A stretch of DNA of 64,000 bases from Thalassobaculum fulvum (GCF_014652915.1 NZ_BMZS01000017.1:21559-85558); one strand, 5' to 3'; shown: positions 1-13,198, counted from the first letter of the stretch. Notes: generated by a model not told the origin, from the sequence alone. Numbers and translations: made by a program.

Positions 1-29
1 CGATGTTCTGAGACCTCGCTGGACGCCCG

Positions 30-1415
30 TCAGGCCGCCAAGTAGACCCGGTTCCGCCCCGCGGTCTTGGCGCGGTACAGCGCGTCGTCGGCGCGCTTCA
101 GCACAGTCTCGATGTCGGTGTCGAGGTCGCTGCGGAACTCGCCGACCCCGAAGCTGGCGGTGAAACCGACCGGTCCGGCGTCGGTCTGGACCTCGGTGCA
201 CTCGAACGCCTCGCGGATGCGCTCGGCCAGGGCCTGGGCGCCGGCCATCGGGGTCTCGGGCAGCAGCAGCACGAACTCCTCGCCGCCGAACCGGGCTGCG
301 AGGTCGCCGGACTGCCGCAGCGTCGAGCCGACCATGTCGGCGACCCGCTGCAGGACCTGGTCGCCGACATCGTGGCCGTGGCGGTCGTTGATCGACTTGA
401 AGTGGTCGACGTCGATCATCACCACCGACATCGGCCGGCCATGGCGCGAGGCCCGCTCGACCTCCTCGCGGGCTCGCGCCAGGAAGGCCCGGCGGTTGGC
501 CAGGCCGGTCAGCGGATCGGTGGTGGCCAGCCGCTCCAGTTCCTGGCGCAGCTGATGCGACTCGGTCACGTCGACCATCACGCCAGTGATGCCGATCATC
601 TTGTTCTCGGCATCCCACATCTTGGCCTTGTGCATGACCATGCGGCGGCGTCCCGCGACCGCGAAGACGAGGTCGGTCTCGTAGACCTGGCGCGGCTCGT
701 CGCCGTCGTAGAGCAGCCGGTCCCGGCGTTCGATCTCGGCGACCATCTCCGGGCTGAAGAACTCGTCCAGGGTCCGGCCGACGAACTCGTCGGGATCGCG
801 GCCGTGCAGCTCCGCGTAGCGCTGGTTGACCATCTGGAAGCTGCGGTCGTCCCGGTTCTTGAAGAACACCGGCACCGGGATCGCCTCCAGCAGGTCGGCC
901 ACGAAACGGGCGGCGTTGCGTGCCTCGCCGCGGGCCGCATCGGTGTCCTCGGCGATCCGCGCGAGATCGGCCGCCTGGGCATCCAGGAGCTCGTATTGAT
1001 ACAACAGCTCGACGCGCTGACGCTCCAGCGCCTCGTTCGCCTCGACCAGTTCCGTCACGTCGGAGAACGTCACCACCAAATGGGCGTCGGCGCGCACGAT
1101 GGCGCCGCGGAACACCAGCCCGGACGGGCCTGAGCGGCGATCGACCTCGAACCGGGCCGGCTCGCCGGTCAGCCAGACCCGGCGGTACTTCTCGAAGGTC
1201 TCCTCGTCGCCGCCGAAGAAATCCTGCAGGACGCGCTGCCCCAGCAGTTCGCCCGTGCCGCGGGCCAGGATCTCCTCGGCCCGGCGGTTGACGATCTCGA
1301 ACACCAGATCCTCCAGCCCGCCATCCGGCCCGAACAGCGGGCTCAGGATGACGATGCCATCCAGGCTCGACTGCAGGAGCGCCTCGAAGAGGATGATCGG
1401 CTGGTTACGCGGCAT
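30..1415 (-). CDS. PAS-PAS-GGDEF diguanylate cyclase
   Basis: A 461-residue cytosolic signalling protein predicted to make cyclic di-GMP from two GTP. A first PAS-like region spans about residues 8-125, a coiled coil about 125-165 (rich in Glu/Arg/Ala), a second PAS about 168-285 with the typical FFKNRD and GVMVDVTE strands, then a GGDEF domain from about 290 to the end. The active-site loop is GGEEF at 377-381, so catalysis is likely intact. The residues where the inhibitory I-site RxxD should lie read QSGD, so product inhibition at that site may be lost. No membrane segment or signal peptide is visible. An AGGTGG sequence precedes the ATG. It is read toward the window start and stands apart from the mre block by 130 bases. 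Confidence 0.93.
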   Translation of the reverse strand: MPRNQPIILFEALLQSSLDGIVILSPLFGPDGGLEDLVFEIVNRRAEEILARGTGELLGQRVLQDFFGGDEETFEKYRRVWLTGEPARFEVDRRSGPSGLVFRGAIVRADAHLVVTFSDVTELVEANEALERQRVELLYQYELLDAQAADLARIAEDTDAARGEARNAARFVADLLEAIPVPVFFKNRDDRSFQMVNQRYAELHGRDPDEFVGRTLDEFFSPEMVAEIERRDRLLYDGDEPRQVYETDLVFAVAGRRRMVMHKAKMWDAENKMIGITGVMVDVTESHQLRQELERLATTDPLTGLANRRAFLARAREEVERASRHGRPMSVVMIDVDHFKSINDRHGHDVGDQVLQRVADMVGSTLRQSGDLAARFGGEEFVLLLPETPMAGAQALAERIREAFECTEVQTDAGPVGFTASFGVGEFRSDLDTDIETVLKRADDALYRAKTAGRNRVYLAA

Positions 1416-1545
1416 ATCGCGTGGGCCACCTGTACGTTCGGGTGCGCGCTGACGTGCGGCGATGGACTCGGCCGCGCCGCCACGCTACCGCCAGATGGTT
1501 TGCAAGCGGTTAACGCCTGGGTCGGGGTCGGGGTCGGGCGCAGGC

Positions 1546-2703
1546 TCAATCCTCGTCGACGCCGGCCCGCCCGATCCGGACGTCCCGGTGCACCGACACG
1601 CCCAGCACCATCCCGAGGCCCAGCATGATGGTCAGCATCGCCGTGCCGCCGTAGCTGATCATCGGCAGCGGCACGCCGACCACCGGGATCAGGCCCATCA
1701 CCATGGCGACGTTGATGAACAGGTACAGGAACAGGGTCGTCGTCACCCCCAGGGCGACCAGCCGGCCGAACTGGCTGCGCGCCCGGATCGCGATCGCGAA
1801 GCCGTAGGCGATCACCAGCACGTAGAGGCCGATGAGGGCGAGCCCGCCGACCATGCCGAACTCCTCGGCCAGCATGGTGAAGATGAAGTCGGTCTGCTTC
1901 TCCGGCAGGAAGTTGAGGTGGCTCTGGCTGCCTTCCAGGAAGCCCTTGCCGAAGATGCCGCCGGACCCGAGCGCGATCTTCGACTGGGTGATGTGGTAGC
2001 CGGAGCCGAGCGGATCGCTCTCCGGGTTCAGGAAGGTCAGGATCCGCTGTTTCTGGTAGCCGCGCATGAACTGCCAGGCGATCGGAACCGCGGCCATGCC
2101 CAGGCCGATCAGGGTGAGGAACTTCCAGATCCGGACCCCGGCCAGGAAGAAGGTGGCTCCCGCCCCCATGATGATCATCAGCGCGGTGCCCAGGTCCGGC
2201 TGGCGCAGGACCAGGACGACCGGCATGGCGATCATCAGCAGCGGCGGGATCAGGTTCAGCGGATTGCCGACCTCCTCCCAGGTCAGGCCGTGGAAGTAGC
2301 GGGCGAGCGCCAGGACCAGGGTGATCTTCATCAGCTCCGAGGGCTGCAGCTGGAACAACCCGAGGTCGATCCAGCGCTGCGCGCCCATGCCGATCTCACC
2401 CATGATCTCGACGCCGACCAGCAGCACCAGCACGCCGGCATAGAGCAGGTAGGCGCTGCGCATCCAGAACCGGATGTCGACCATGGCGATCGTCAGCATG
2501 ACCACCAGGCCGAAGCCGAACCGGATGGCCTGTCGGTAGGCCCAGGGACTGACGCTGCCGTTGGCCGCCGAATACAGCATCGCGAACCCGACCGAGGCGA
2601 TCGCGACGATCAGCAGGACCATCAGCCAGTTCACCGCGGCCAGCTTCTGGCCGAGCGTCATCTCCGGGGCGTTCAGGAGTTCGTTGCGGAAGCCGCCGGC
2701 CAT
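1546..2703 (-). CDS. rodA: Rod-shape-determining peptidoglycan polymerase RodA
   Basis: A 385-residue SEDS-family membrane glycosyltransferase that polymerises lipid II during side-wall growth together with PBP2. About ten hydrophobic helices are visible. Family signatures are QPDLGTA at 168-174, NPESDPLGSGY at 226-236 (Asp230 corresponds to the catalytic Asp region) and GLIPVVGVPLPMISYGG at 337-353. It is the last gene of the minus-strand block mreB-mreC-mreD-mrdA-rodA and starts only 3 bases after the mrdA stop, so translation is probably coupled. The length is normal for RodA, and the genetic neighbours separate it from the cell-division paralogue FtsW, which usually sits with mur genes. 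Confidence 0.97.
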   Translation of the reverse strand: MAGGFRNELLNAPEMTLGQKLAAVNWLMVLLIVAIASVGFAMLYSAANGSVSPWAYRQAIRFGFGLVVMLTIAMVDIRFWMRSAYLLYAGVLVLLVGVEIMGEIGMGAQRWIDLGLFQLQPSELMKITLVLALARYFHGLTWEEVGNPLNLIPPLLMIAMPVVLVLRQPDLGTALMIIMGAGATFFLAGVRIWKFLTLIGLGMAAVPIAWQFMRGYQKQRILTFLNPESDPLGSGYHITQSKIALGSGGIFGKGFLEGSQSHLNFLPEKQTDFIFTMLAEEFGMVGGLALIGLYVLVIAYGFAIAIRARSQFGRLVALGVTTTLFLYLFINVAMVMGLIPVVGVPLPMISYGGTAMLTIMLGLGMVLGVSVHRDVRIGRAGVDED

Positions 2704-2706
2704 CGC

Positions 2707-4710
2707 TCAGCCTCGCTGACTGGGCTTGCCGGCCGGGGCGGCGCTCAGCGGCGCCTCCGTGCCGGGGTCGATCCGCAGGGTCTCCAGAAGGACGTCGGCG
2801 GCGATCGGGGCCGCCATCGACGACCCGCCGCCGCCGTGCTCGACCACCACCGCCACCGCGTAGCGCGGTGCCTCGACCGGCGCGAAGCCGACGAACAGTG
2901 CGTGGTCGCGGTCCCGCCACGGCTGGTCCTTCAGCTTGGTCAGCCCGGCCGCGCGCTGCGCCATTGTGATGCGCTTGACCTGCGAAGTCCCGGTCTTGCC
3001 GCCGAGGGTCGGCTCACCGTCGCGGCTCTGGACCCGCCGCGCCGTCCCGTGGCTGCCGTTGACCACGGCGCTCATGGCCTGGCGCATCAGGTCGAGGTCG
3101 CGCGGATCCAGCCCGAGCGGCGGGAAGCTGGGGCGGCCGCCGGCGGTCGGGTGGCGGACCAGCCGCGGAACCACCGCCCGGCCGCCGTTGACCATGCGTG
3201 CCGTCATGGTCGCGAGTTGAAGCGGCGTCGCCAGCACGAAGCCCTGACCGATCGCCGCTACCAGGGTCTCGCCGCGTTGCCACGGTTCGCCGCGCGTTGC
3301 CAGCTTCCACTCGCGGCTCGGGATCAGGCCGCGCCGCTCGCCCGGCAGGTCGATGTCGAGGTTCTCGCCGAGACCGAGCCGCCGCGCCATCGCCTCGATG
3401 CGGTCGATGCCGATACGCTTGGCGATCTCGTAGAAGTACACGTCGCAGCTCTGCTCGACCGCGCCGGTCATGTCGAGCATGCCGTGGCCGCCGCGCTTCC
3501 AGCAGTGGAAGCGGGTGTCGCCGAGCTCGAGATGGCCGGGGCAGAAGAACCGGGTGTCCGGGCCGGCCAGGTCGGCCTCCAGGGCGGCCAGGCAGACCAG
3601 CATCTTGAAGGTCGAGCCCGGCGGGTACTGGCCGGCGATCGCCTTGTTGGTGAGCGGCGACCGCGGGTTCGACAGCAATTCCTCCCAGTCCTTGGCGGAC
3701 AGGCCGTGGTTGAACGGGTTGGGATCGTAGCCGGGGACCGACACCAGGGCGCGGAGCTCGCCGGAATGGACGTCCATCACCACCACCGAGCCGCTCTCGG
3801 CCTCCACCACCTCGCCGTCCTTGTCGACCAGGATGGTGTCCTCCGCCTCGCTCTTGGCCAGCACTTCCGGCGTCGCCTTGGCGAGCGCCAGCTGGGCCCG
3901 CGGATCGTCGACCGGAATCCGCTCGGCGGTGCCGCGCGCCAGCCGCTCGGTGGCGAAGCGCTGCAGGTTGATGTCGATGCTCAGGCGAACGTCCCGGCCG
4001 GGCTCGCCCTCGTCGCCCGGCAGCTTCCGGATGATCCGGCCGAGCGCGTTGACCTCGACCTGACGTTGCCCGGCGGTACCGCGCATCGCCAGGTCGTGGA
4101 CCTTCTCGATCCCGCTCTTGCCGATCCGGAAATCCGGCAGCTCCAGAACCGGGTCGCCGGTCAGCTCGTTCTCCGAGACCGCGGCCACGTAGCCGGTGCA
4201 GTGCACGGCCAGCGAGCCGAACGGGTAGCGGCGTGAGCGCCCGACCTCGATTCGCACGCCCGGCAGGTACGGGGCGTTGACCGCCACCCGGGCGATCTCC
4301 TCGCGGCTCAGGTTCTCGACGACGGTGACCGGGACGAAGGCGCGCTTGCGCTTGACGTCCTTCAGGACCCGCCGGACGTCCCACTCCGGTACGTCGATGA
4401 TCGACCCGAGCGCCGCCAGCGTCGCCGCCACGTCGTCGGTCTGCTCGCGCACGATCTCGACCCGGAAGTTGTCCTGGTTGTCGGCCAGTGGCACACCGTT
4501 GAGGTCCAGGATGCGGCCGCGGATCGGCGGCAGCAGCTCGAGGTTGAACTGGTTGTCGCGCGACAGCAGGGTGTAGCGGTCGGCCTCGACGACCTGCAGG
4601 TAGTACAGCCGGGCCGCCAGGGTTCCCACCAGCCCGAGCTTGCCGGCGGCCAGCATCAGCGCCCGGCGCGTGAAGATCCTTTGGCTGTCCTGCTCGCTCG
4701 CCTTCAGCAT
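2707..4710 (-). CDS. mrdA: Penicillin-binding protein 2 (peptidoglycan transpeptidase)
   Basis: A 667-residue class B PBP that cross-links peptidoglycan in the elongasome as the partner of RodA. One N-terminal membrane helix lies around residues 16-36, followed by the dimerisation domain. The transpeptidase motifs are S366-T-F-K369, S421-C-D423 and K572-T-G-T575. Between the strand ending INLQRFATERL (about 257) and GSVVVMD (about 307) lies roughly 50 residues rich in Ala, Asp and Glu, where PBP2 proteins usually have a short link, so there is an insertion of about 35-40 residues at the mouth of the catalytic domain. The gene is followed 3 bases later by rodA and preceded 6 bases earlier by mreD, as in a single operon. 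Confidence 0.96.
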   Translation of the reverse strand: MLKASEQDSQRIFTRRALMLAAGKLGLVGTLAARLYYLQVVEADRYTLLSRDNQFNLELLPPIRGRILDLNGVPLADNQDNFRVEIVREQTDDVAATLAALGSIIDVPEWDVRRVLKDVKRKRAFVPVTVVENLSREEIARVAVNAPYLPGVRIEVGRSRRYPFGSLAVHCTGYVAAVSENELTGDPVLELPDFRIGKSGIEKVHDLAMRGTAGQRQVEVNALGRIIRKLPGDEGEPGRDVRLSIDINLQRFATERLARGTAERIPVDDPRAQLALAKATPEVLAKSEAEDTILVDKDGEVVEAESGSVVVMDVHSGELRALVSVPGYDPNPFNHGLSAKDWEELLSNPRSPLTNKAIAGQYPPGSTFKMLVCLAALEADLAGPDTRFFCPGHLELGDTRFHCWKRGGHGMLDMTGAVEQSCDVYFYEIAKRIGIDRIEAMARRLGLGENLDIDLPGERRGLIPSREWKLATRGEPWQRGETLVAAIGQGFVLATPLQLATMTARMVNGGRAVVPRLVRHPTAGGRPSFPPLGLDPRDLDLMRQAMSAVVNGSHGTARRVQSRDGEPTLGGKTGTSQVKRITMAQRAAGLTKLKDQPWRDRDHALFVGFAPVEAPRYAVAVVVEHGGGGSSMAAPIAADVLLETLRIDPGTEAPLSAAPAGKPSQRG

Positions 4711-4716
4711 GGCCGG

Positions 4717-5226
4717 CTACCGGACGACGTATCGGTGGATCCGGACGAACGCCCAGGCCACCACCGGGAACAGGGTCACCGTGACCAGGTACTGGAACAC
4801 CGCCGGCTCCGGTCCCATCGGCCGCAGCGCCAGGATCGACGCCAGCAGCCAGACGACGAACGCGGCCAGCGCCTGGATCAGCACGAAGCCGAACCACGCC
4901 AGCACGAACGGCTTGCCGAGGAAGGCCCGGCGCTGCGACACCGCCAGGCCGTGCACGACCATCAGGCTCAGGGCGGTCATCCCGAGCGGCGTCGCGACCA
5001 GGATGTCCTGCAGGACCCCGACCAGGAACAGCGCGAACGGCGGCTGCAGGTCGGGTCGGAAGACCGCCCAGTAGAACGCCGCCATCGCGGTATAGGCCGG
5101 CACCACCGCCGTATAGCCGGGCACCCCGATCGGCACCGCCGACAGGATCGCCAGCAGCAGGGTCAGGGCGATCGGCGTGGCCTGGCGGAACCAGATGTCG
5201 ATCCGCTGGCTGGCGGTCATCCTCAT
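4717..5226 (-). CDS. mreD: Rod-shape-determining membrane protein MreD
   Basis: A 169-residue polytopic inner-membrane protein with about five hydrophobic helices, part of the MreBCD scaffold of the elongasome. The typical segment FLVGVLQDILVATPLG (about 67-82) is present, with the conserved Gln-Asp pair. The ATG at 5226 overlaps the mreC stop as ATGA, which favours this start; a second ATG two codons downstream (5220) is possible. The size (about 165-170 residues) is usual for MreD. The reading frame continues open far upstream through mreC in another frame, but that part has no matching family features and is not coding. Confidence 0.93.
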   Translation of the reverse strand: MRMTASQRIDIWFRQATPIALTLLLAILSAVPIGVPGYTAVVPAYTAMAAFYWAVFRPDLQPPFALFLVGVLQDILVATPLGMTALSLMVVHGLAVSQRRAFLGKPFVLAWFGFVLIQALAAFVVWLLASILALRPMGPEPAVFQYLVTVTLFPVVAWAFVRIHRYVVR

Positions 5227-6149
5227 CGCGCACCGAGCCCGAGCAGCCGCCCCTGGTCGGAACGCTCCGGCCCCATCACCGAGAACGGCGGTTGGCCGCC
5301 GGACGGTTTGACCACACCGTCCAGCCCGTAGTCGAGCAGCCGGATGTACTCCAGCCGGTTCCAGTCGACATAGGGCATGACCTTGATCGCGCCCTCGTCG
5401 ATCGACGTCACCACGCCGATCGGCAGACCGGGCGGGAACACGCCACCGTGCCCCGAGGTCACGATCCGGTCGCCGGCCAGGACCTGGGCGTTCTGCGGAA
5501 GGTACACCAGGCGCGGCAGCCGGGTGTTGTCGCCGGCCAGCACCGCCGGATCGCGGGTCCGCTCGACCACCACGGGAATCTGCGAGTTCAGGTCGGTGAT
5601 CAGCAGGATCCGGGCGTGCCGGCCTCCGACCTCGACGACCCCGCCGACCAGACCGTCGCCGCTCACCGCCGCCAACCCGCGCCGCACGCCCTGCTCGGCG
5701 CCGGCGTTGATCATGGCGCTGCGAACGAACGCGCCGCCGGCATCGGCGATCACCCGCGCGGTAATGAAGGCGACGTTCGGCTCGGGCACGAAATTGGTCA
5801 AGGCGCGCAGCGCCTTGTTCTCGGCCTCCAGCCGACGGGCCACGTGCTGCCAGCGCTCGAGCCGCTCGTTGTCGACCCGCAGACGCTCGTTCTCGGCCCG
5901 GAGGTCGCGCAGCCGGCGCGCCGCCGCCACCGTGTCGGCCACGCTGGCGGCCGGCCGCGACAGCACCTCCAGCACCGGCGCCAGGACGTCGGCGACGCCG
6001 GTCCGGAACCGTTCCACCAGCAGGATGTCGGCCTTGCCGAGCAGCATCAGGGCGAACGCCCCGGCCAGCAGCAGCGCGAAGGCGAAGCGGCTCCAGAAGG
6101 ACCGCACCGGCTGCGCGACACTGGTGAAGGAGCCGGGACGCCGTGCCAT
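5223..6149 (-). CDS. mreC: Rod-shape-determining protein MreC
   Basis: A 308-residue bitopic protein: a cytosolic N-terminus, one membrane helix at about 20-38, a periplasmic coiled coil at about 66-118 (repeated ENERL/DNERL heptads), and then the beta-barrel domain with ALTNFVPEPN and VITSGHGGVFPPGLPIG-type strands conserved in MreC. It links cytosolic MreB filaments to PBP2 in the periplasm and activates cross-linking. The stop overlaps the mreD start by 4 bases, and mreB lies 50 bases upstream. All neighbours agree with the call. Confidence 0.96.
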   Translation of the reverse strand: MARRPGSFTSVAQPVRSFWSRFAFALLLAGAFALMLLGKADILLVERFRTGVADVLAPVLEVLSRPAASVADTVAAARRLRDLRAENERLRVDNERLERWQHVARRLEAENKALRALTNFVPEPNVAFITARVIADAGGAFVRSAMINAGAEQGVRRGLAAVSGDGLVGGVVEVGGRHARILLITDLNSQIPVVVERTRDPAVLAGDNTRLPRLVYLPQNAQVLAGDRIVTSGHGGVFPPGLPIGVVTSIDEGAIKVMPYVDWNRLEYIRLLDYGLDGVVKPSGGQPPFSVMGPERSDQGRLLGLGAR

Positions 6150-6199
6150 CCTCGCCGTTCAACCTCCCCCTGGGTCCGCCTCCGTTCCTGCCCGGTGCG

Positions 6200-7387
<1,188 letters not shown>

Positions 7388-7476
7388 CTATTTCGCACTT
7401 TTTCGCGCCGCATCCCGACGCGCTCGAATTCTTGTCACTACGAGCCTGGCGAGACCCTCGCCCCCGTCAAACGCCG

Positions 7477-7502
7477 ACGGCGCCGTCTCGCGACGGCGCC
7501 GT
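7477..7502 (-). terminator. Hairpin terminator after ilvC
   Basis: Two arms, ACGGCGCCGTC (7477-7487) and GACGGCGCCGT (7492-7502), form an 11-bp perfect stem. In the ilvC sense the loop is the GNRA-type tetraloop GCGA. A weak T run follows (CGGCGTTTG). It lies 26 bases beyond the ilvC stop codon. Each arm is itself palindromic. Confidence 0.7.
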
Positions 7503-7528
7503 ACGAGCGTCGAACCGGGCCGTCGGCC

Positions 7529-8557
<1,029 letters not shown>

Positions 8558-8660
8558 CTATCGGGTCTGATGCGTTCGGAATTCAGAAGCGGCTGTCGGC
8601 CGCCGGTTTAGCGGGCGGGCGCCCGCAGGTCCATAAGGGCGATGTGCAAAGGGCTTTGCG

Positions 8661-9242
8661 TCAGTCGTCGCCGGCGCCGGCGGACGCCTTCGACTTGCGC
8701 CTGGCCGGCTTCTTGCGGACCAGCGGCATCTGCAGGTCGGAGCCACGGGCGATCGCCACCACGCCGGTGCGCGAGACCTCGACGTCGCCGAGCGCCGCCA
8801 TCAGGTCGACGAAGGCGTCGAGCTTGCCGGTGTCGCCGGTCAGCTCGAACACGAAGCTCTCGAGCGTGGAGTCGATGGCGCGCGCCCGGAAGGTATCGGC
8901 GATCCGCAGCGCCTCGATGCGCTGCTCGCCGACGTTGCGGATCTTGACCAGCGCCAGCTCGCGGCTGACGTGCGGCCCCTCCAGCGTCAGGTCGTGGACG
9001 TCGTAGACCGGCACCAGGCGGGACAGCTGGGCCTTGATCTGCTCGATAACCATCGGCGTGCCCGAGGTGACGATGGTGATGCGCGAGCGCGCGTTCACCT
9101 CGTCGACCTCCGAGACCGTCAGGCTCTCGATATTGTAGCCGCGGCCGGAAAACAGCCCGATCACGCGGGCTAGGACGCCGGGCTCGTTGGCCACGAGCAC
9201 GGCGATGGTATGCCGTTCGATCGGCATGTCGGTCTTTATCAC
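8661..9242 (-). CDS. ilvN: Acetolactate synthase small (regulatory) subunit
   Basis: An ACT-domain regulatory subunit of acetohydroxyacid synthase, which binds the catalytic subunit and confers valine feedback inhibition. The first ACT domain (HTIAVLVANEPGVLARVIG and GYNIESLTV) lies in the first 80 residues, followed by the C-terminal ACT-like half and a Lys/Arg-rich tail. I chose the GTG at 9242 (193 residues) because GGGAG lies 7 bases before it; the ATG at 9227 (MPIERH) is the alternative and has no such spacing. It lies about 100 bases downstream of ilvB on the same strand. Confidence 0.96.
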   Translation of the reverse strand: MIKTDMPIERHTIAVLVANEPGVLARVIGLFSGRGYNIESLTVSEVDEVNARSRITIVTSGTPMVIEQIKAQLSRLVPVYDVHDLTLEGPHVSRELALVKIRNVGEQRIEALRIADTFRARAIDSTLESFVFELTGDTGKLDAFVDLMAALGDVEVSRTGVVAIARGSDLQMPLVRKKPARRKSKASAGAGDD

Positions 9243-9348
9243 CAGGTCTCTCCCGGGGCGCCGCACCGGATCGGGCGCGCCCTCGACAAATGGACGACAG
9301 GGGCGGCGACGGCCGGCTCCGCGTGGCGCGAACCGGCCGTCGACCGGA

Positions 9349-11145
<1,797 letters not shown>

Positions 11146-11268
11146 CGTTCCGCTCCTTCTGCTGCGATCGGGCGTGCCGCCGTCGGTATCGGTTCGGGCG
11201 GGCCGGATCAGGGTTGAAGAAAGGCACGGCGCGGGGGTGGCCCGCGCCGGCCGGCGGAACCTAGTCAG

Positions 11269-12225
11269 TCAGGACTCGGGCGTCAACACAAGTTCGCGAA
11301 CTTTCGGAAAGATTTTCCCAAACCCGCTTTCCGAAAATTGCGCATCGACCTGCAGGTCGGACCGGAACTGATGCCGGAACCAGGTGCGTTGGCGCTTGGC
11401 ATACTGCCGGGTGGCGGTGACGGCATCGCGGATCGCGTCCTCCAGGCCGGTCCGGCCCTCCAGGTACGCCCGGAGCTCCGGCACCCCGATCGCCTTCAGC
11501 GCCGGCAGCGACGGGTCCAGGCCGCGCCCGAGCAGCCGCGTCACCTCGTCGACCGCGCCGTCCGCGACCATCGCCCGGAAACGCCGCTCCACCGCCTCGG
11601 CCGAGACCGGTCGCGGCGGCGACAGCAGCACGGTCCGGAACTGCAGACCCGGCGGCGGCACCGACGCCGCGGCCTGCCATTCGGACAGTGCCCGGCCGGT
11701 CGCCGTCGCCACCGACCAGGCGCGCTGCAGGCGCTGGCTGTCGCCGGCGAACAGCCGCTCGGCGGCCACCGGATCGAGCCTCCGGAGCTCCTCGCGAAAC
11801 GCCTCCCCGCCGATCCGGCCATAACGCTCGGCGGCCTCGCGCGCCACCGCCTCGGGCACGGCGGGAATATCGGCGATGCCGTGCAGCAGCGCCCGCAGGT
11901 ACAGGCCGGTGCCGCCGCACAGCACCGGCAGCCGCCGCTCTCGTCCGGCCACCGCGATCTCCGCGAGGGCCGCCGCGCGCCACCACGCGGCCGACCCGCG
12001 CTCGGCGGCGTCGAGCACGCCGTACAGCCGGTGCGGTACCCGTGCCTCGTCCGCCGGCGACGGCCGAGCCGTCAGGATCCGGAGGTCGCGGTAGACCTGC
12101 ATGGAGTCGGCGTTGATCACCACGCCGCCCAGCGCCTCGGCCAGCAGCAGTGCCAGGGCCGACTTGCCGGAGGCGGTCGGGCCGGCGACGACGAGGACGG
12201 TCTGATGGACGCGCGCGCTGGACAT
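11269..12225 (-). CDS. miaA: tRNA dimethylallyltransferase
   Basis: A 318-residue enzyme that adds an isopentenyl group to A37 of tRNAs reading U-starting codons. The P-loop GPTASGKS is at 15-22, followed by NADSMQVYRDL, the family DSxQVYR motif. VLCGGTGLYLRALL and the C-terminal RQYAKRQRTWFR also match MiaA. The frame stays open 540 bases further upstream, through serB on the other strand; the ATG at 12225 gives the usual length and a start right at the P-loop strand, so the extension is rejected. It diverges from serB with only 31 bases between the start codons. Confidence 0.96.
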   Translation of the reverse strand: MSSARVHQTVLVVAGPTASGKSALALLLAEALGGVVINADSMQVYRDLRILTARPSPADEARVPHRLYGVLDAAERGSAAWWRAAALAEIAVAGRERRLPVLCGGTGLYLRALLHGIADIPAVPEAVAREAAERYGRIGGEAFREELRRLDPVAAERLFAGDSQRLQRAWSVATATGRALSEWQAAASVPPPGLQFRTVLLSPPRPVSAEAVERRFRAMVADGAVDEVTRLLGRGLDPSLPALKAIGVPELRAYLEGRTGLEDAIRDAVTATRQYAKRQRTWFRHQFRSDLQVDAQFSESGFGKIFPKVRELVLTPES

Positions 12226-12256
12226 GCGGCCTGCCGCTACGCCATAAGGCGCCGCC

Positions 12257-13162
12257 ATGCAACATGTCCTCACGCTCACGACCGACCCGGTGGCCCGCGC
12301 GCTCGGCGCCGACCACGTCGCCATCGCCGCCGCGGCCCTGCGCCGGGCGGGCGCCTCCGTCGGCGAAACCGACTGGCTGGCGCCCGACATCGCCGTGGAC
12401 CTGCCGTTCGACGGCATCGTGCCGTCAACCGCCCTGCCCCGGGTCCGCGACGCCCTGGCCGACCGGCCGGTCGACGTCAACGCCCAGGCGGCCGCCGGGC
12501 GCCGCAAGCAGGCGCTGATCGCCGACATGGACTCGACCATCATCACCTCGGAATCGCTGGACGAGCTGGCGGAGTACGCCGGCCTCAAGGACGTGATCGC
12601 CGCGATCACCGCCCGCGCCATGCGCGGCGAGCTCGAGTTCGAGGCGGCGCTGACCGAGCGCGTGGCGATGCTGAAGGGCCTGCCGGAGTCGACGATCGAC
12701 GGCGTCCTGGCCCGCATCGAGATCACCGCCGGCGCCGCCGCCCTGGTCGCCACCATGAAGGCCAACGGCGCCTACTGCGCCCTGGTGTCCGGCGGGTTCA
12801 CCCCGATCACCGGTGCGATCCGCCGGCGGCTCGGCTTCGACGAGGACCGCGCCAACCGGCTGGAGATCGCCGACGGCGCCCTGACCGGGCAGGTCGTCCA
12901 CCCGATCCTCGGGCGCGACGCCAAGCTGGCGGCCCTGCACGAAGTGACCGCCCGGCGCGGGGCCGGCCCGCGCGACGCGGTGGCGGTCGGCGACGGCGCC
13001 AACGACCTGGCGATGCTGCAGGCCGCCGGCATCGGCGTCGCCTTCCACGCCAAGCCGGCGGTTCGCGAGGCGGCGGCGTTCCGCATCGACCACGGCGACC
13101 TGACCGGCCTGCTGTATCTGCAAGGCTACCGCGCCGCCGACATCGAGGCCGCGCTCGCCTGA
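12257..13162 (+). CDS. serB: Phosphoserine phosphatase
   Basis: A 301-residue HAD-superfamily enzyme that removes phosphate from O-phosphoserine, the last step of serine synthesis. An N-terminal ACT-like region covers about 1-75. The HAD nucleophile motif is D90-M-D92-S-T, motif II is SGGFTPI and motif III is GDGANDLAML. It is divergently arranged with miaA, a frequent alphaproteobacterial order, and the two must share a 31-base control region or start inside each other. Confidence 0.97.
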   Translation: MQHVLTLTTDPVARALGADHVAIAAAALRRAGASVGETDWLAPDIAVDLPFDGIVPSTALPRVRDALADRPVDVNAQAAAGRRKQALIADMDSTIITSESLDELAEYAGLKDVIAAITARAMRGELEFEAALTERVAMLKGLPESTIDGVLARIEITAGAAALVATMKANGAYCALVSGGFTPITGAIRRRLGFDEDRANRLEIADGALTGQVVHPILGRDAKLAALHEVTARRGAGPRDAVAVGDGANDLAMLQAAGIGVAFHAKPAVREAAAFRIDHGDLTGLLYLQGYRAADIEAALA

Positions 13163-13180
13163 ACCGGCCAGGGCCCGCGG

Positions 13181-13198
13181 ATTTGATCCGCCTCAAAT
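13181..13198 (+). promoter_or_regulatory. FNR/FixK-like palindrome upstream of the radical SAM gene
   Basis: The sequence ATTTGA-N6-TCAAAT is a perfect inverted repeat containing the FNR/FixK half sites TTGAT and (C)TCAA with the usual 4-base gap (TTGAT-CCGC-CTCAA, 13183-13196). Its centre is at 13189.5. A TAGTTT box at 13219-13224 would place the transcription start near 13231, putting the palindrome at -41.5, the standard position for activation by CRP/FNR proteins. The start codon is at 13258. The promoter boxes are guesses. Confidence 0.42.

Noticed and set aside
1511..1540. Tandem GGGTCG units upstream of rodA's 3' end
   Set aside because: Only about three units in G/C-rich DNA; no sign of a functional repeat array.
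1462..4236. A 924-codon plus-strand open frame opposite rodA and mrdA
   Set aside because: It is His/Arg/Asp-rich with no domain and lies exactly antisense to well-conserved genes; long antisense open frames are common at this G+C.
12226..12765. Upstream extension of the miaA frame
   Set aside because: It overlaps serB on the other strand and lies before the conserved P-loop; the ATG at 12225 gives the usual length.
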